64,000 bases of DNA from assembly GCA_964017065.1 (NCBI GenBank), contig OZ024785.1:6832167-6896166 (forward strand), written 5' to 3'. Positions 11,136 through 23,437 of the stretch are shown here, in pieces; position 1 is the stretch's first letter; each line of letters begins with the position of its first letter. The notes beneath the pieces were generated by a model. The model saw only the letters and a list, made by a program, of their open reading frames with translations, searched no databases and was not told where the DNA came from. The translations under genes were made by a program, and so were the position numbers. The stretch is from Haliclona indistincta. Lineage: Eukaryota; Porifera; Demospongiae; Haplosclerida; Chalinidae.

Positions 11136-12826
11136 ATGAACAAGTTACTGGAGCAGTTTCTCTGGTTTGGAATTGTGCTAGGTATGAATCATTTGTTATC
11201 ACTGTTATTATTTATCAATGCACAGCATTCCTGAAACAGGTATTTGGTATGAAGACTGTTACATTGGAAGTCACTCAACCAGCATCCACTGGACCAGTCT
11301 GTCCAGGACAAGAGATCATACTGACCTGTAATGTAACACAGACAGGTACTGTTCAGGACTTGAACTTGAATTGGAAGCTACAATCACTCACTAGTACAGA
11401 CCATTCATTGTATGATATCAACAATCCACAATCAGGACCTCAAACACTTGGTGACTTTATCACTACTGCTGTGTTCATGATCACTACTGAGAAGGGAGTG
11501 ATAGTCTCTAATGCCACATTAAAATCAGCTGCAGTACTTTCAAACAATAACAGTGTTGTTACCTGCAAGAGCCCTCCTCAAGATAATGTTCAAACAGTTA
11601 CCATCACTATAGCAGGTAGGAAAAATTGTGCCACACTACAGTATCACGACAAAATATTACCACTGATTTAGGTGGTATGCCATTTGGGCTCCAAATCACA
11701 GCATCGGCATCCCTAACATGGCTACCTCCTCCTAATACTAACTGTGTCTTCAACTACACTGTCAATATCACCAACAGCTCCTGCAGTATGACTGTGTACA
11801 GTAGCAGCACTTCACTGATACTGACTGACCTGCTCACTCGTGGACAGAACTACTCATTTGCTGTGGCTGTTACTGACAGTACAGGACAACATGGACCATG
11901 GAGTGATCAGCTGATGGTGACTTGGGATGGTAAGATAATAGATAATACTATTCATCAATTTCAATTGTTTTCACCTTTATACAATTATTAAAGTTCCAAA
12001 ATTAGTTACTAATACTAGTTGGAGGCTCAATCAATCAAATATCATTGTTGATTGGGAGGTAAGCAACATCTGCAATGATAAAAAATTTATTATTGTTATT
12101 ACAGCCACCATCATCACCAATCCATCCTCCTGTACTCTACTACACTGTTACTCACAATGTCAGTGGTAATGGCAGTGAACTAGCATTCAACACTACTACC
12201 AATGAAGCTTTTTTAAATGGACCAAGATATGAAGAGACACACTCTATTTTAATTTGTGCTATCAATTCTGTTGGAAAAGGACCAATAACAGTTTCTACAT
12301 TCTTCATTAGTAAGACAAAAATCACTAAGATTTCCATAACTGCTTTTTGCACAGAGTCTAATTACTATGAGACTACTACAGTTGTCTCTTCCATTACATC
12401 AATTGTAGCTAGTCCTTCAGCAAATAAACCAGGTGAGATGGATACAGTAAATGATGTTAGTTTTGACTATTCTGTGCATATACACAGATATGACATCAAC
12501 ACCAATCAACTCTTGCACAGAACAGTGTTTTACTGAATGTCAGCCTATACATGTCTGTTATACTACTGTTTCCCATGAGTCTTTTAATACTACTTGTAGT
12601 ATCAGTTGCTGTATTATCCAGTGCAGTATTGTCTATCATTGGTACAACCCTCATCACTAGTCTTGTCTGGTGCTGTGTTGTTATTAAGATGATGAAGAAA
12701 AATGATGTTAATGCTGACTCGCACGCAATTTCCAGCCAACAAGAAACAATATTGACATTTCAAGGGAACATTTCTTTGCAAGAAAATGTAGCTTATGGAC
12801 AAGTTGGAAGTAGAATCAGAAAGTAA
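11136..12826 (+). CDS. Locus 5: intact short-tail ITIM Ig/FN3 receptor
   Basis: Eight exons: 11136-11181 (signal MNKLLEQFLWFGIVLG), 11226-11615 (Ig, KLQSLTSTDHSLYDINNP subclass, cysteines in LTCNV and VTCKSPP, W in LNWKL), 11672-11929 (first FN3), 11994-12058 and 12105-12309 (second FN3), 12355-12432 (SNYYETTTVVSS stalk), 12488-12538 (cysteine-bearing stalk NSCTEQCFTE), 12600-12826 (TM SVAVLSSAVLSIIGTTLITS, WCC at the inner face, basic KMMKK, tail with ENVAYGQVGSRIRK). All junctions are GT-AG with matching phases; about 439 residues. Expected at the cell surface. VAYGQV fits the ITIM consensus (S/I/V/L)xYxx(I/V/L), suggesting SH2-phosphatase recruitment when phosphorylated; ligand unknown. 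AATAAA lies at 12901-12906. Confidence 0.88.
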
Positions 12827-13165
12827 CATTGTAAAACTTTCTTACAGTACATATCACTAAATTTAAACAAAATTAAGTGTAGAATCCTGAAACAGTGTCT
12901 AATAAACTGCAAGAGTGCATATAAACAGTGATTCAGTGGTGTCAAAGTGGTAGTTCCAGACTGTATGGAACCAATTTTGCTTTCAATTTCATTCAAAAAG
13001 CCTTCACTCATTGATTTTGTGATAAGCATTTGCGTCATCAACACACGTCAGGTAAGTTTCCTATTAACCATAGAAATCCTAGTCTGCATGCACAATCAAT
13101 TTATTTTGCACAGAAACCAAACCAGCTAGTCAATCCTCTTCTCCAGCTAGGGAAACATAGGGATT

Positions 13166-14814
13166 ATGAACAAGTTTCTCTGGTTTGTAATCATACTAGG
13201 TATGAACTGTTCATCACTGTTGTGTCTTATTATTAAAATAGTATTTTTAGAACAAGCATCTGCTATGAAGACTGTATCATTGGAAGTCATTCAACCATCC
13301 ACTGGACCAGTCTGTCCAGGACAAGAGGTCATACTGACCTGTACTGTAGCACGTCAAAGTGTTGGTCAAGTAATTTTGATTTGGAGACAAGATGAAGCTA
13401 TTTCTCCTGTGTACTATGATAGTTTCGCTCCATCTCAATCAGGGCCTCACAGACTTGGTGACTTTAACACGACTGCAGCATTTATCAATAACTCTGTAGT
13501 AATTTCTAATGCTACATTAAAATCTGCTGCTCTCTCAAACAGCAACATTGCTATTTTATGTGAAAGCCCTCCTCAAGCAAATGTACAAACTGCAGTGATA
13601 ATAGTGGCAGGTAATAAATTGACTTTTTTACACTCGTTACAGGATCACATGTAGGTGCAGAAAGCACACCATTTGGACTCCATATCACAGCACCAGCATC
13701 ACTGACATGGCTACCTCCTCCTAATACTAACTGTGTCTTCAACTACACTGTCAATATCACCAACAGCTCCTGCAGTATGACTGTGTACAGTAGCAGCACT
13801 TCACTGATACTGACTGACCTGCTCACTCGTGGACAGAACTACTCATTTGCTGTGGCAGTTACTGACAGTACAGGACAACATGGACCATGGAGTGATCAGC
13901 TGATGGTGACATGGGATGGTGAGTACCAGAACTAGTGCATACTGACTAATCTTTGTGTGGATAGTTCCAGGTTTAGTTTCTAATATCAGTTGGAGGCACC
14001 TTAATCAAACCATTATCATTATTAATTGGGACGTAAGTTTACTTTATGCTTTGTGTATCCAGATCATTAATGATTATACTACAGTCACCATCATCACCAA
14101 CTCATCCTCCTGTACTCTACTACACTGTTACTCACAATGTCAGTGGTAATGGCAGTGAGCTAGCATTCAACACTACTACCAATGAAGCTATTCTGAATGG
14201 AGCAAGATATGGAGAAATGTACTTTATTTCGGTTCGTGGTGTCAACTCAATCGGCAAAGGAAAATCAACAATTATCACATTCACAAACGGTGATTCTCAA
14301 TGAAAAAGCACTTCTTCGTCATAATTACATTATCATAATAGATATAGATCCTGCTCACACCACAACAGTTAATGTCGTCTCAAAAACAGCTGTTGAAGCT
14401 ACTCTTTCAGCGAGCGAACCAAAGAACCTGGGTATGTGGCTTACATGCAGATTATGTGTGGTACTTGTTTGTCATAGGTATGACACCATTCATCAACTGC
14501 ACATTAGGACAGTTCACTACTGAAGGTCAGGTTGTTGACTTGATTCAATACAATATGTGTGAAGTCTTTCATTACCTCCTGCAGTATCAGTTGCTGTATT
14601 ATCCAGTGCAGTATTGTCTATCATTGGTACAACCCTCATCACTAGTCTTGTCTGGTGCTGTGCTGTTAGTAAGATCAGGAACAAAAGAAATGTTGATATT
14701 GACCCACACGCAGTACCCACCCAACAGGAAACAGTGCTAGCACCTTTTCAAGGGAATATTTCTCTGCAAGACAATGTAGCTTATGGACAAGTTGGAAGTA
14801 GAATCAGAAAGTAA
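13166..14814 (+). CDS. Locus 6: intact short-tail ITIM Ig/FN3 receptor
   Basis: Exons: 13166-13199 (shorter signal MNKFLWFVIILG), 13242-13610 (Ig, WRQDEAISPVYYDSF subclass shared only with locus 25), 13655-13918 (first FN3, GAESTPFGL leader), 13965-14032, 14085-14289 (second FN3), 14348-14431 (DPAHTTTVNVVSKT stalk), 14478-14525 (MTPFINCTLGQFTTEG), 14585-14814 (TM and NVAYGQVGSRIRK tail). All GT-AG, phases match; about 433 residues. The start is set by homology of the hydrophobic signal core; the codons between ATG and the core are four fewer than in neighbours. The next gene starts 205 bp downstream. Confidence 0.88.
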
Positions 14815-14925
14815 CATTGTAGTGTTACAACATAAATCACGTTCAGCCTGAATGGCTTTCCTGTATCACTAGTGTAAAATACAGTGATTCATTGATGTGA
14901 ATAAGAGTTGCAATTCTAACTGAAT

Positions 14926-14957
14926 GAACCAATGGGTGCTAATTTACTTTCAGTTTC
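14926..14957 (+). promoter_or_regulatory. Conserved CCAAT-containing upstream block of locus 7
   Basis: GAACCAATGGGTGCTAATTT then ACTTTCAGTTTC, ending 62 bp before the ATG at 15019. It lies 112 bp after the stop of locus 6, so the promoter and the upstream gene's 3' end share about 200 bp. Confidence 0.5.
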
Positions 14958-15018
14958 ATTTAAATTTTTTTTAAAGACAGTCAGGTATAATTTACGCTAT
15001 TGTTATTAATACTGAAAC

Positions 15019-16874
15019 ATGACCAAGTTACTGGAGCAGTTTCTCTGGTTTGGAATTATACTAGGTATGAGTCATTTGTTACCATTGTTATTATTTTATC
15101 AATGCATAGCATTCTTGAAACAGCCATTTGGTATAAAGACTGTAACATTGGAAGTCATTCAACCAGCATCCACTACTGGACCAGTCTGTCCAGGACAAGA
15201 GATCATACTGACCTGCACTGTAGTACAGACAGGTACTGTTCTGGACTTGACCTTGAGTTGGAAGCTAGAATCACTCACTAGTACAGACCATTCATTGTAT
15301 GATATTAACAATCCACAATCAGGACCTCAAACACTTGGTGACTTCATCACTACTGCTGTGTTCATGATCACTACTGAGAAGGGAGTGATAGTCTCTAATG
15401 CCACATTAAAATCAACTGCAGTACTTTCAAACAATAACAGTGTGGTCACCTGCAAGAGTCCTCCTCAAGATAATGTTCAGACAGTTACCATCACTATAGC
15501 AGGTAGGAAAAAATTGTGCCAGACTATCACGACAAAATATTACTACTGCCTGTAGGTGGTATGCCATTTGGACTCCAAATAACAGCACCAGCATCACTGA
15601 CATGGCTACCTCCTCCTAATACTGACTGTGTCTTCAACTACACTGTCAATATCACCAACAGCTCCTGCAGTATGACTGTGTACAGTAGCAGCACTTCACT
15701 GATACTGACTGACCTGCTCACTCGTGGACAGAATTACTCATTTGCTGTGGCTGTTACTGACAGTACAGGACAACATGGACCATGGAGTGATCAGCTGATG
15801 GTGACTTGGGATGGTAAGATAATAGATAATACTATTACACAATTTCATTTGTTTTCACCTTTATAATAATTGTGAAAGTTCCAAAATTGGTTACTAATGT
15901 CAGTTGGAGGTTTAATCAATCAAATATTATTGTTGATTGGGAGGTAAGCAATATCTGCAATGGTCTTTATGATAAACTAATTCACTATTATTACAGCCAC
16001 CACCATCACCAACCCATCCTCCTGTACTCTACTACACTGTTACTCACAATGTCAGTGGTAATGGCAGTGAGCTAGCATTCAACACTACTACCAATGAAGC
16101 TATTCTGAATGGAACAAGACATAGAGAGTCACATTTTATTTTAATTCGTGCTGTTAATTCTGTTGGAAAAGGACCTGTAACAGCTGCTTTTATATGCTTC
16201 ATTGGTATAACAATACATGTACGCTGTAGTTTACTAATTTTTGAATACTGGGTTTCTTATTTGCATAGAGCCTAGTTACTACACCACTACTACAGTTGTT
16301 TCTCAGTCTCCAACATCAATTGTAGCTAGTTCTTCAGCAAATGAACCAGGTGAGATGTATACAGTAAATTATGTTAGTTTGTCCTCCTTGGTAGCATAAT
16401 AGTGAATTCCCTATTATTCACTCATCATCTTTGAAATTCTATTATTATCTTTGACTATAACATAATTATGCTATTTGAGTTTCTTTTAGTGAATAATAAT
16501 TGTTACTCTTGTACTTAATCACTACGTACATGCAGATATGACATCAACTCCTTCAATCAACATTTGCACAGAGAAGTGTTTTATTGAAAGTTAGCCTGCA
16601 TGTTTAACATTCTATTGGTTCACAAAGTGACTTCTACACTGCAGTATCAGTTGCTGTATTATCCAGTGCAGTATTGTCTATCATTGGTACAACCCTCATC
16701 ACTAGTCTTGTCTGGTGCTGTGCTTTCAGCAAGATGAGAAAGAAAAGAGATAAAAATATTGACCCATGCACAGTACCCACCCAACAGGAAACAGTGCTAA
16801 CACCTTTGCAAGGGAATATTTCTCTGCAAGAAAATGTAGCTTATGGACAAGTTGGAAGTAGAATCATAAAGTAA
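15019..16874 (+). CDS. Locus 7: intact short-tail ITIM Ig/FN3 receptor
   Basis: Exons: 15019-15064 (signal MTKLLEQFLWFGIILG), 15110-15502 (Ig, same subclass as locus 5), 15556-15813 (first FN3, GGMPFGL leader), 15879-15943 (VPKLVTNVSWR), 15997-16204 (second FN3), 16269-16349 (SYYTTTTVVSQSPTS stalk), 16536-16589 (TSTPSINICTEKCF), 16645-16874 (TM, KMRKKRDKN, tail with ENVAYGQVGSRIIK). All GT-AG; about 444 residues. Only the C-terminal RIRK differs (RIIK). The last stalk donor is weak (GTTAGC). Locus 7 and the truncated family-2 gene behind it are duplicated as loci 12 and 13. Confidence 0.87.
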
Positions 16875-17163
16875 CATTGTAGACTGGTAATGGAGTAAAC
16901 AAGACTTTTCAAATAGAGTGTTGAATACTGAAATCAACATGTAATTCAGTGATGAAAGTTCAGTTTGTCTTTTCCACATGTATCAGTAACTTGTAAGCTT
17001 TTTCATTGCTGTTTTGGTAACAGTCTAACTCTTTAAAAGAGTGCAATTATACAGCAGACAATTTCAATTGTGTAAATTATTACGATATCTAATGTACATG
17101 TCTGATAATACTATAGGTGCAGATGTCTCTATTATGACTAAACTATGAGATTGTATATGTCAA

Positions 17164-18635
17164 CTAACAACGGCAAAGCATATAAGTTAAAAATGCAATT
17201 GTCATGACTATGACAACAGCTATCACATCATCCGATGAAAGCAGTGTAATATAGTAGATCAGTATTTGCGATGATTTATCTGCTTTGTTCAACTCTAAAA
17301 ATAAAAATAAATACATTATGAAGAACTATGCAGAAAATAATAATTGCTAACATACCTTGACAAGCTTGAGCCAGAACCACTAAAGAGAGTGTGAAAAGTA
17401 AAAATTCACAAGTGACTATTATCATTGCTAACCTGCAGAAGCTGATTGTGATGCGCTAACTCCGGCAGCATTAGTGATGGTGACAGTAGCATTAATGGTT
17501 TCAATGGCTGGGGCAGAACAGATCATTGTTTGCGTATTACTGGTCTGGTTAGTTGATGATGTAGTGCATGTTACAGTTGACTTGGTTATTGGAGGTGTAC
17601 ATATTTCTTTGTATAAACTTTTAGATTCCAATAATACCTGCACATTATACAAACAAGACAAACCCAACATACTGGTGAAGTAGTGGGTCATAGGTCACGT
17701 GCTAAGGTATATTGATCATGCTGAAAGACAGTTGATAAATGGAAAGCAAGTTGATGTTACCATAATGGGATAGTTGAAAAATTCGTAAAGAATTTACTAC
17801 CTGACTCACTGGTGATATCTTGTATGTTGCATTGGCATCGCATGAGCAGTCAAGAGGTTCTATTGTGACTCGTTCAATGGAAATTTCTATAAAACAATCA
17901 AATTTGATTACTCACCCATGACAAAATTATCATTGCCGATCGGCAATGATATTTAGGGATGACCTAGAATTAAGATGGCGGCTACTCATGTGTGAAAATG
18001 AGTTTTCGCACATAACTTATAAATCAGTCTACATGTCATTAGTGGAACAGGTACTGAGCAATAGGTTAGGATTACTTCTTACTGGTATCAATGGTCATCT
18101 CTTGTGTCTGTGTAACTATATCTCCACCATGATCTACACAGTGCACAGTAGCAGTGATTGCTTCATCTTGCTCAATCGGCACGGTAACACTAGTTTCAGT
18201 GATGAATAGTGGTGATCCAGTCGGCAGCTGTACTTTGTAATATTTACAGCATTCAGGAGCAACAGAAGGAGCATTCCAGGACAACCGTACACTGGTCTGG
18301 GAGAAGCTGCATGCTGAGTGTGCCCATGAGGGACTGGATGGACCTATAGTGTATCACCAGTCTAGCTTAATACTATACATTACACAGGCATGCTCCTCAC
18401 TCTTAATGTAGATATCAATACTTTCTGATTCTTCACCATCAGAGCACTGGATAGTTTTATTCTCTAGTATGTTGTTCTCTGTCGCTATTGACGTGTAGAC
18501 AACAGCATTGGATACCGGATCAACACTGTTGAGGGTCATTATTGTTGATCCCAGTGCTTTATTGGTACCAACAGATGTGGTTTTATCAGATGCAAAGCTC
18601 ATTCCTTGATCATTTCTCCACGAGAGAAATCACTG
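17164..18635 (-). pseudogene. Locus 8: family-2 Ig/FN3 transmembrane gene, 5' truncated
   Basis: Minus-strand exons in transcript order: 18635-18401 (N-terminal Ig-like domain entered only at LSWRNDQG, so the first exon, domain start and first cysteine are missing), 18343-18083 (FN3-like, RLSWNAPSVAPECC), 17886-17810, 17637-17433 (FN3-like, TCTTSSTNQTSN), 17379-17356 (VVLAQACQ), 17294-17164 (TM IAVVIVMTIAFLTYMLC, then CRC and stop, almost no cytoplasmic tail). The remaining exons are open and spliceable. The homologous loci 14 and 27 show what is missing. The break at about 18635-18652 abuts truncated locus 9 on the opposite strand. A perfect palindrome TCATTGCCGATCGGCAATGA lies in an intron at 17930-17949. 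Confidence 0.8.
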
Positions 18636-18651
18636 TTACTGAAATCACTGT

Positions 18652-19288
18652 TACTACACTGTTACTCACAATGTCAGTGGTAATGGCAGTGAGCTAGCAT
18701 TCAACACTACTACCAATGAAGCTATTCTAAATGGAGCAAGATACAGAGACACATACTTCATTTCAATATGTAGTGTCAATTCTGTTGGAAAAAGTTCAAC
18801 AAAAACATTGTTATTATCCATTTGTAAGACAATTAAATTTACTATAACTACCTTTACGAATAAAATGCAGATATTATAGAATCTAGTTACTATGAGACTA
18901 CTACAGTTGTCTCTTCCACAACAACAATTGTAGCTAGTCCTTCAGCAACTGAACCAGGTGAGATAAATGATGATACAGATATGACATCAACACCAATCAA
19001 CATTTGCACGGAGCAGTGTTTTACTGAATGTCAGTCTGCATATCATTACCACCTGCAGTATCAGTTGCTGTATTATCCAGTGCAGTATTATCTATCATTG
19101 GTACAACCCTCATCACTAGTCTTGTCTGGTGCTGTGCTGTTAGCAAGATTAGGAACAAAAGAAATGTTGATATTGACCCACACGCAGTACCCACCCAACA
19201 GGGATCAGTGCTAACACCTTTTCAAGGGAACATTTCTTTGCAAGACAATGTAGCTTATGGACAAGTTGGAAGTAGAATCAGAAAGTAA
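18652..19288 (+). pseudogene. Locus 9: short-tail receptor lacking exons 1-4
   Basis: Homology starts abruptly inside the second FN3 exon (18652-18823), then 18871-18957 (stalk, SSYYETTTVVSSTTT), 18979-19029 (cysteine stalk NICTEQCFTE) and 19059-19288 (TM and tail ending NVAYGQVGSRIRK). Signal, Ig and first FN3 are absent. The last two introns would be only 21 bp (18958-18978) and 29 bp (19030-19058), against 50-190 bp for the equivalent introns of relatives, probably too short to splice. The left edge carries a doubled AAATCACTGTTAC at the join with locus 8. Confidence 0.85.
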
Positions 19289-19384
19289 CACTGTAGTGTT
19301 ATCAGCTAGTTTATGGTAGTCTATAGTACAGTTAAATGTATAAATAAGGATATTAAATAAAGTGTTAAAATACTAAAAATAGTG

Positions 19385-19520
19385 TTGAGTAGTGAGCTTT
19401 ATTGCCGCAACATATGAAACAATGATTCAATAGAACGTTTTGATCCGAGGATCATCATCAGTAAAGCTCACTATTCAACACGATAATGTCCAGTCGACGC
19501 AGCAACGATCTCTATCAAAT
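19385..19520. mobile_element. 136-bp insertion with 14-bp target duplication and internal foldback
   Basis: TACTAAAAATAGTG occurs at 19371-19384 and again at 19521-19534. The insertion's first 98 bp fold back (TTGAGTAGTGAGCTTTA with TAAAGCTCACTATTCAA). The equivalent 3' flanks of loci 16 and 18 lack it. A 14-bp duplication is more like retroposition or an atypical MITE than a classical DNA transposon; no poly(A) tract is seen. Confidence 0.65.
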
Positions 19521-19585
19521 TACTAAAAATAGTGTCTAATAAACAGTGATTCCTTGCTGTAAAAGTGGTATTTCCGTTTCGTATC

Positions 19586-19617
19586 GAACCAATGAGTGAC
19601 AATTTACTTTCAATATC
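19586..19617 (+). promoter_or_regulatory. Variant CCAAT upstream block of locus 10
   Basis: GAACCAATGAGTGACAATTT then ACTTTCAATATC: the second version of the block (AGTGAC instead of GGTGCT), 132-163 bp before the ATG at 19749. The same variant precedes loci 17 and 19 (near 42417 and 46260). Confidence 0.45.
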
Positions 19618-19748
19618 ATTCAGTAAGGTCTTCTAAATTTTTACAGTGACAGTCAAAAAATTTGTTGAAGTTAAACACAAGCACATCAACCATCAATAAT
19701 TATTTTGTAAAAACAACTATGAGAATTGCATCATCCAGTCAAGAAATT

Positions 19749-21437
19749 ATGAACAAGCTAAAGGAGCAGTTCATCTGGTTTGGAATTGCACTAGGTATGA
19801 ATCATTCATTATCACTGTTGTGTTTATCAATGTACAGTCTTTTTAGAACAAGCATATGGTATGAAGACTCTAACATTGGAAGTTAATCAACCATCTACTG
19901 GACCAGTCTGTCCAGGACAAGAGGTCATACTGACCTGCACTGTACAACGGGTAGATGCTGTATCTGACACAATTTTGACTTGGCAATTGAAAAATGCTTC
20001 AACAAATATAATTGTTCGATATAACAGCAATAATATACCATTGACACCTCAAATACTTGGAGATTTTATCACTACTGCTGTGTTCATCACCACTACTACC
20101 AGCAGCACAGCATTGATCTCTAATATCACACTAGCATCTGCAGCATTTTCGAACAATAACAGTTCACTATCTTGCATCAGTCCTCCAGATCATATTCAGA
20201 CAACTAATTTAGTTATTGCAGGTACATACACATGTTATTAAAGCTAACTGTAAATTCTTCCTTTTTATAATGATACAGGAACAAAGGATATGTCATTCGG
20301 ACTCCAAATCACAGCACAAGCATCATTAACATGGCTACCTCCTCCTAATACTAACTGTGTCTTCAACTACACTGTCAATATCACCAACAGCTCCTGCAGT
20401 ATGACTGTGTACAGTAGCAGCACTTCACTGATACTGACTGACCTGCTCACTCGTGGACAGAACTACTCATTTGCTGTGGCTGTTACTGACAGTACAGGAC
20501 AACATGGACAATGGAGTGATCAGCTGATGGTGACTTGGGATGGTGAGTACCAGAACTAGTGCATACTGACTAATCTTTGTGTGGATAGTTCCAGGTTTAG
20601 TTTCTAATATCAGTTGGAGGCAGCTTAATCAAACCATTATCATTATTAATTGGGACGTAAGTTCACTTTATGCATTGTGTATCCAGATCATTAATGATTA
20701 TACTACAGCCACCATCATCACCAACCCATCCTCCTGTACTCTACTACACTGTTACTCACAATGTCAGTGATAATGGCAGTGAGCTAGCATTCAACACTAC
20801 TACCAATGAAGCTATTCTGAATGGAGCAAGATATGGAGAAACATACTTTATTTCAGTTCGTGGTGTCAACTCAATCGGCAAAGGAGAATCAACATTTATC
20901 ACATTCACAAACGGTGATTCTCAATGAAAATGCACTTCTTTGTCATAATCACAATAAATTATCACAATAGATATAGATCCTGCTCACACCACAACAGTTA
21001 ATGTCATCTCAAAAACAGCTGTGAAAGCTACTCTTTCAGCATGTGAACCAAAGAACCTGGGTATGTGGGTTACATGTAGATTATGTGTGGTACTTGTTTG
21101 TCATAGGTATGACACCATTCATCAACTGCACATTAGGACAGTTCACTACTGAAGGTCGGTTCATTGATTTGATTCAATGCATTATGTGTGAAGTCTTTTA
21201 TTACCACCTGCAGTATCAGTTGCTGTATTATCCAGTGCAGTATTGTCTATCATTGGTACAATCCTCATCACTAGTCTTGTCTGGTGCTGTGCTGTTAGTA
21301 AAATGAGGAAGAAGAGAGATGTTGATATTGTGTCTACTCAACAAGAATCAATGTCACAGTTGACACCTTTTCAAGGGAATATTTCTCTTCAAGACAATGT
21401 AGCTTATGGACAAGTTGGAAGTAGAATCAGAAAGTAA
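19749..21437 (+). CDS. Locus 10: intact short-tail ITIM Ig/FN3 receptor
   Basis: Exons: 19749-19794 (signal MNKLKEQFIWFGIALG), 19838-20221 (Ig, WQLKNASTNIIVRYNSNN subclass shared with locus 17), 20279-20542 (first FN3, GTKDMSFGL leader; HGQWSD where others have HGPWSD), 20589-20656, 20709-20913 (second FN3), 20977-21060, 21107-21154 (stalk), 21214-21437 (TM, KMRKKRDVD, tail with NVAYGQVGSRIRK). All GT-AG; about 440 residues. An in-frame upstream ATG at 19719 (MRIASSSQEI..) would add ten polar residues before the signal; I chose the inner ATG because relatives lack the extension. AATAAA at 21535-21540. Confidence 0.88.
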
Positions 21438-21559
21438 CATTAATTGTAGTGTTACAACATAAATCAATTCAGCCTGTATGGCTTTCTAGTATCAGTAAAC
21501 AGTATAGCGTCAAATACAGTGATTCATTTATGCGAATAAACTTACAATTCTAAGTGAAT

Positions 21560-21590
21560 GAACCAATGGGTGTTAATTTACTTTCAATTT
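21560..21590 (+). promoter_or_regulatory. Conserved CCAAT-containing upstream block of locus 11
   Basis: GAACCAATGGGTGTTAATTT then ACTTTCAATTT, ending 72 bp before the ATG at 21662; one base differs from the block of locus 3. Confidence 0.5.
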
Positions 21591-21661
21591 CATTTAAAAT
21601 TTTGTAAAGACGGTAAAATATATAGTTTACGTCATTGTTATTACTAATCTAATACTGAAAC

Positions 21662-23326
21662 ATGACCAAGTTACTGGAGCAGTTTCTCTGGTTTGGAATC
21701 ACACTAGGTATGTATCATCACTCATTGTCGTTATTGGTACATTTTATTTATCTACAGTATTCTTGAAACTGGTTCTTAGTATGAAGACTGTATCATTGGA
21801 AGTCATTCAACCATCCACTGGACCAGTCTGTCCAGGACAAGAGGTCATACTGACCTGCACTGTAACACAGAGTAGTACTGGTCAACTATTCACTTTGATA
21901 TGGGATGAGCCAAACATCATTTATCATAGTGACCAACCCTTACTCCTTCACTCATTTGATGATTTTACTACAACTGCTGTGTTGATAACCACCAACACTA
22001 GCTCTTCAATAGTCTCCAATGCTACACTAGCATCTGCAGTACTATCAAACAATAACAGCATGCTATCCTGCTACAGTCCTCCACAAGGCCAAGCTCAGGC
22101 AGCTACTATCATTATAGCAGGTACATTGGTCTGTGCATGCTGCATCACACGAACGTTTTCATTATATAGGTGCAGAAAGCATACCATTACTCCAAATCAC
22201 AGCACCAGCATCACTGACATGGCTACCTCCTCCTAATACTAACTGTGTCTTCAACTACACTGTCAATATCACCAACAGCTCCTGCAGTATGACTGTGTAC
22301 AGTAGCAACACTTCACTGATACTGACTGACCTGCTCACTCGTGGACAGAACTACTCATTTGTTGTGGCTGTTACTGACAGTACAGGACAACATGGACCAT
22401 GGAGTGATCAGCTGATGGTGACATGGGATGGTGAGTACCAGAACTAGTGCATACTGACTAATCTATGTGTGGATAGTTCCAGGTTTAGTTTCTAATATCA
22501 GTTGGAGGCAGCTTAATCAAACCATTATCATTATTTATTGGGATGTAAGTTCACTTTATGCATTGTGTATCCAGATCGTTAATGATTATACTACAGCCAC
22601 CATCATCACCAACCCATCCTCCTGTGCTCTACTACACTGTTACTCACAATGTCAGTGGTAATGGCAGTGAGCTAGCATTCAACACTACTACCAATGAAGC
22701 TATTCTGAATGGAGCAAGATATGGAGAAACATACTTTATTTCAGTTCGTGGTGTCAACTCAATCGGCAAAGGAGAATCAACATTTATCACATTCACAAAC
22801 GGTGATTCTCAATGAAAAAGCACTTCTTTACCATAATCATAATATCACAATAGATATAGATCCTGCTCACACCACAACTGTTAATGTCGTCTCAAAAACA
22901 GCTGATGAAGCTACTCTTTCAGCAAGCGAACCAAAGAACCTGGGCATGTGGCTTACATGTAGATTGTGTGTGCTACTTGTTTGTCATAGGTATGACACCA
23001 TTCATCAACTGCACATTAGGACAGTTCTCTACTGAAGGTCAGTTCATTGACTTAATTCAATACATTACGTGTGAAGTCTTTTATTACCATCTGCAGTATC
23101 AGTTGCTGTATTATCTAGTGCAGTATTGTCTATCATTGGTACAACCCTCATCACTAGTCTTGTCTGGTGCTGTGTTGTTGTTAAGATGAGGAAGAAAAGA
23201 AATGTTGATATTGACCCACACACAGTACCCACCCAACAGGAAACAGTGCTAACACCTTTTCAAGGAAATATTTCTCTGCAAGACAATGTAGCTTATGGAC
23301 AAGTTGGAAGTAGAATCAGAAAGTAA
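21662..23326 (+). CDS. Locus 11: short-tail ITIM Ig/FN3 receptor, one GC donor
   Basis: Exons: 21662-21707 (signal MTKLLEQFLWFGITLG), 21758-22120 (Ig; a unique subclass WDEPNIIYHSDQPLLLHSF), 22170-22430 (first FN3, GAESIPLL leader, one codon shorter), 22477-22544, 22597-22801 (second FN3), 22860-22943, 22990-23037, 23097-23326 (TM and NVAYGQVGSRIRK). The intron after 22943 starts GCATGTG where paralogues have GTATGTG, so it would be a GC-AG intron; otherwise all junctions are GT-AG. About 434 residues. The Ig domain is the most divergent in the cluster between its cysteines, although its flanks are nearly identical to the rest. Confidence 0.84.
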
Positions 23327-23437
23327 CATTGTAGTGTTACTTCATGAATCACGTTCAGCCTGTATGGCTTTCCTGTATCAGTAAACAGTATAGTGTCAAA
23401 TACAGTGATTCATTGATGTGAACAAAAGTTAGTAAAC

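Noticed and set aside
19719..19751. Upstream in-frame ATG as start of locus 10 (also 42544 for locus 17)
   Set aside because: It would put ten polar residues before the signal core and is absent upstream of the other loci; kept only as an alternative.
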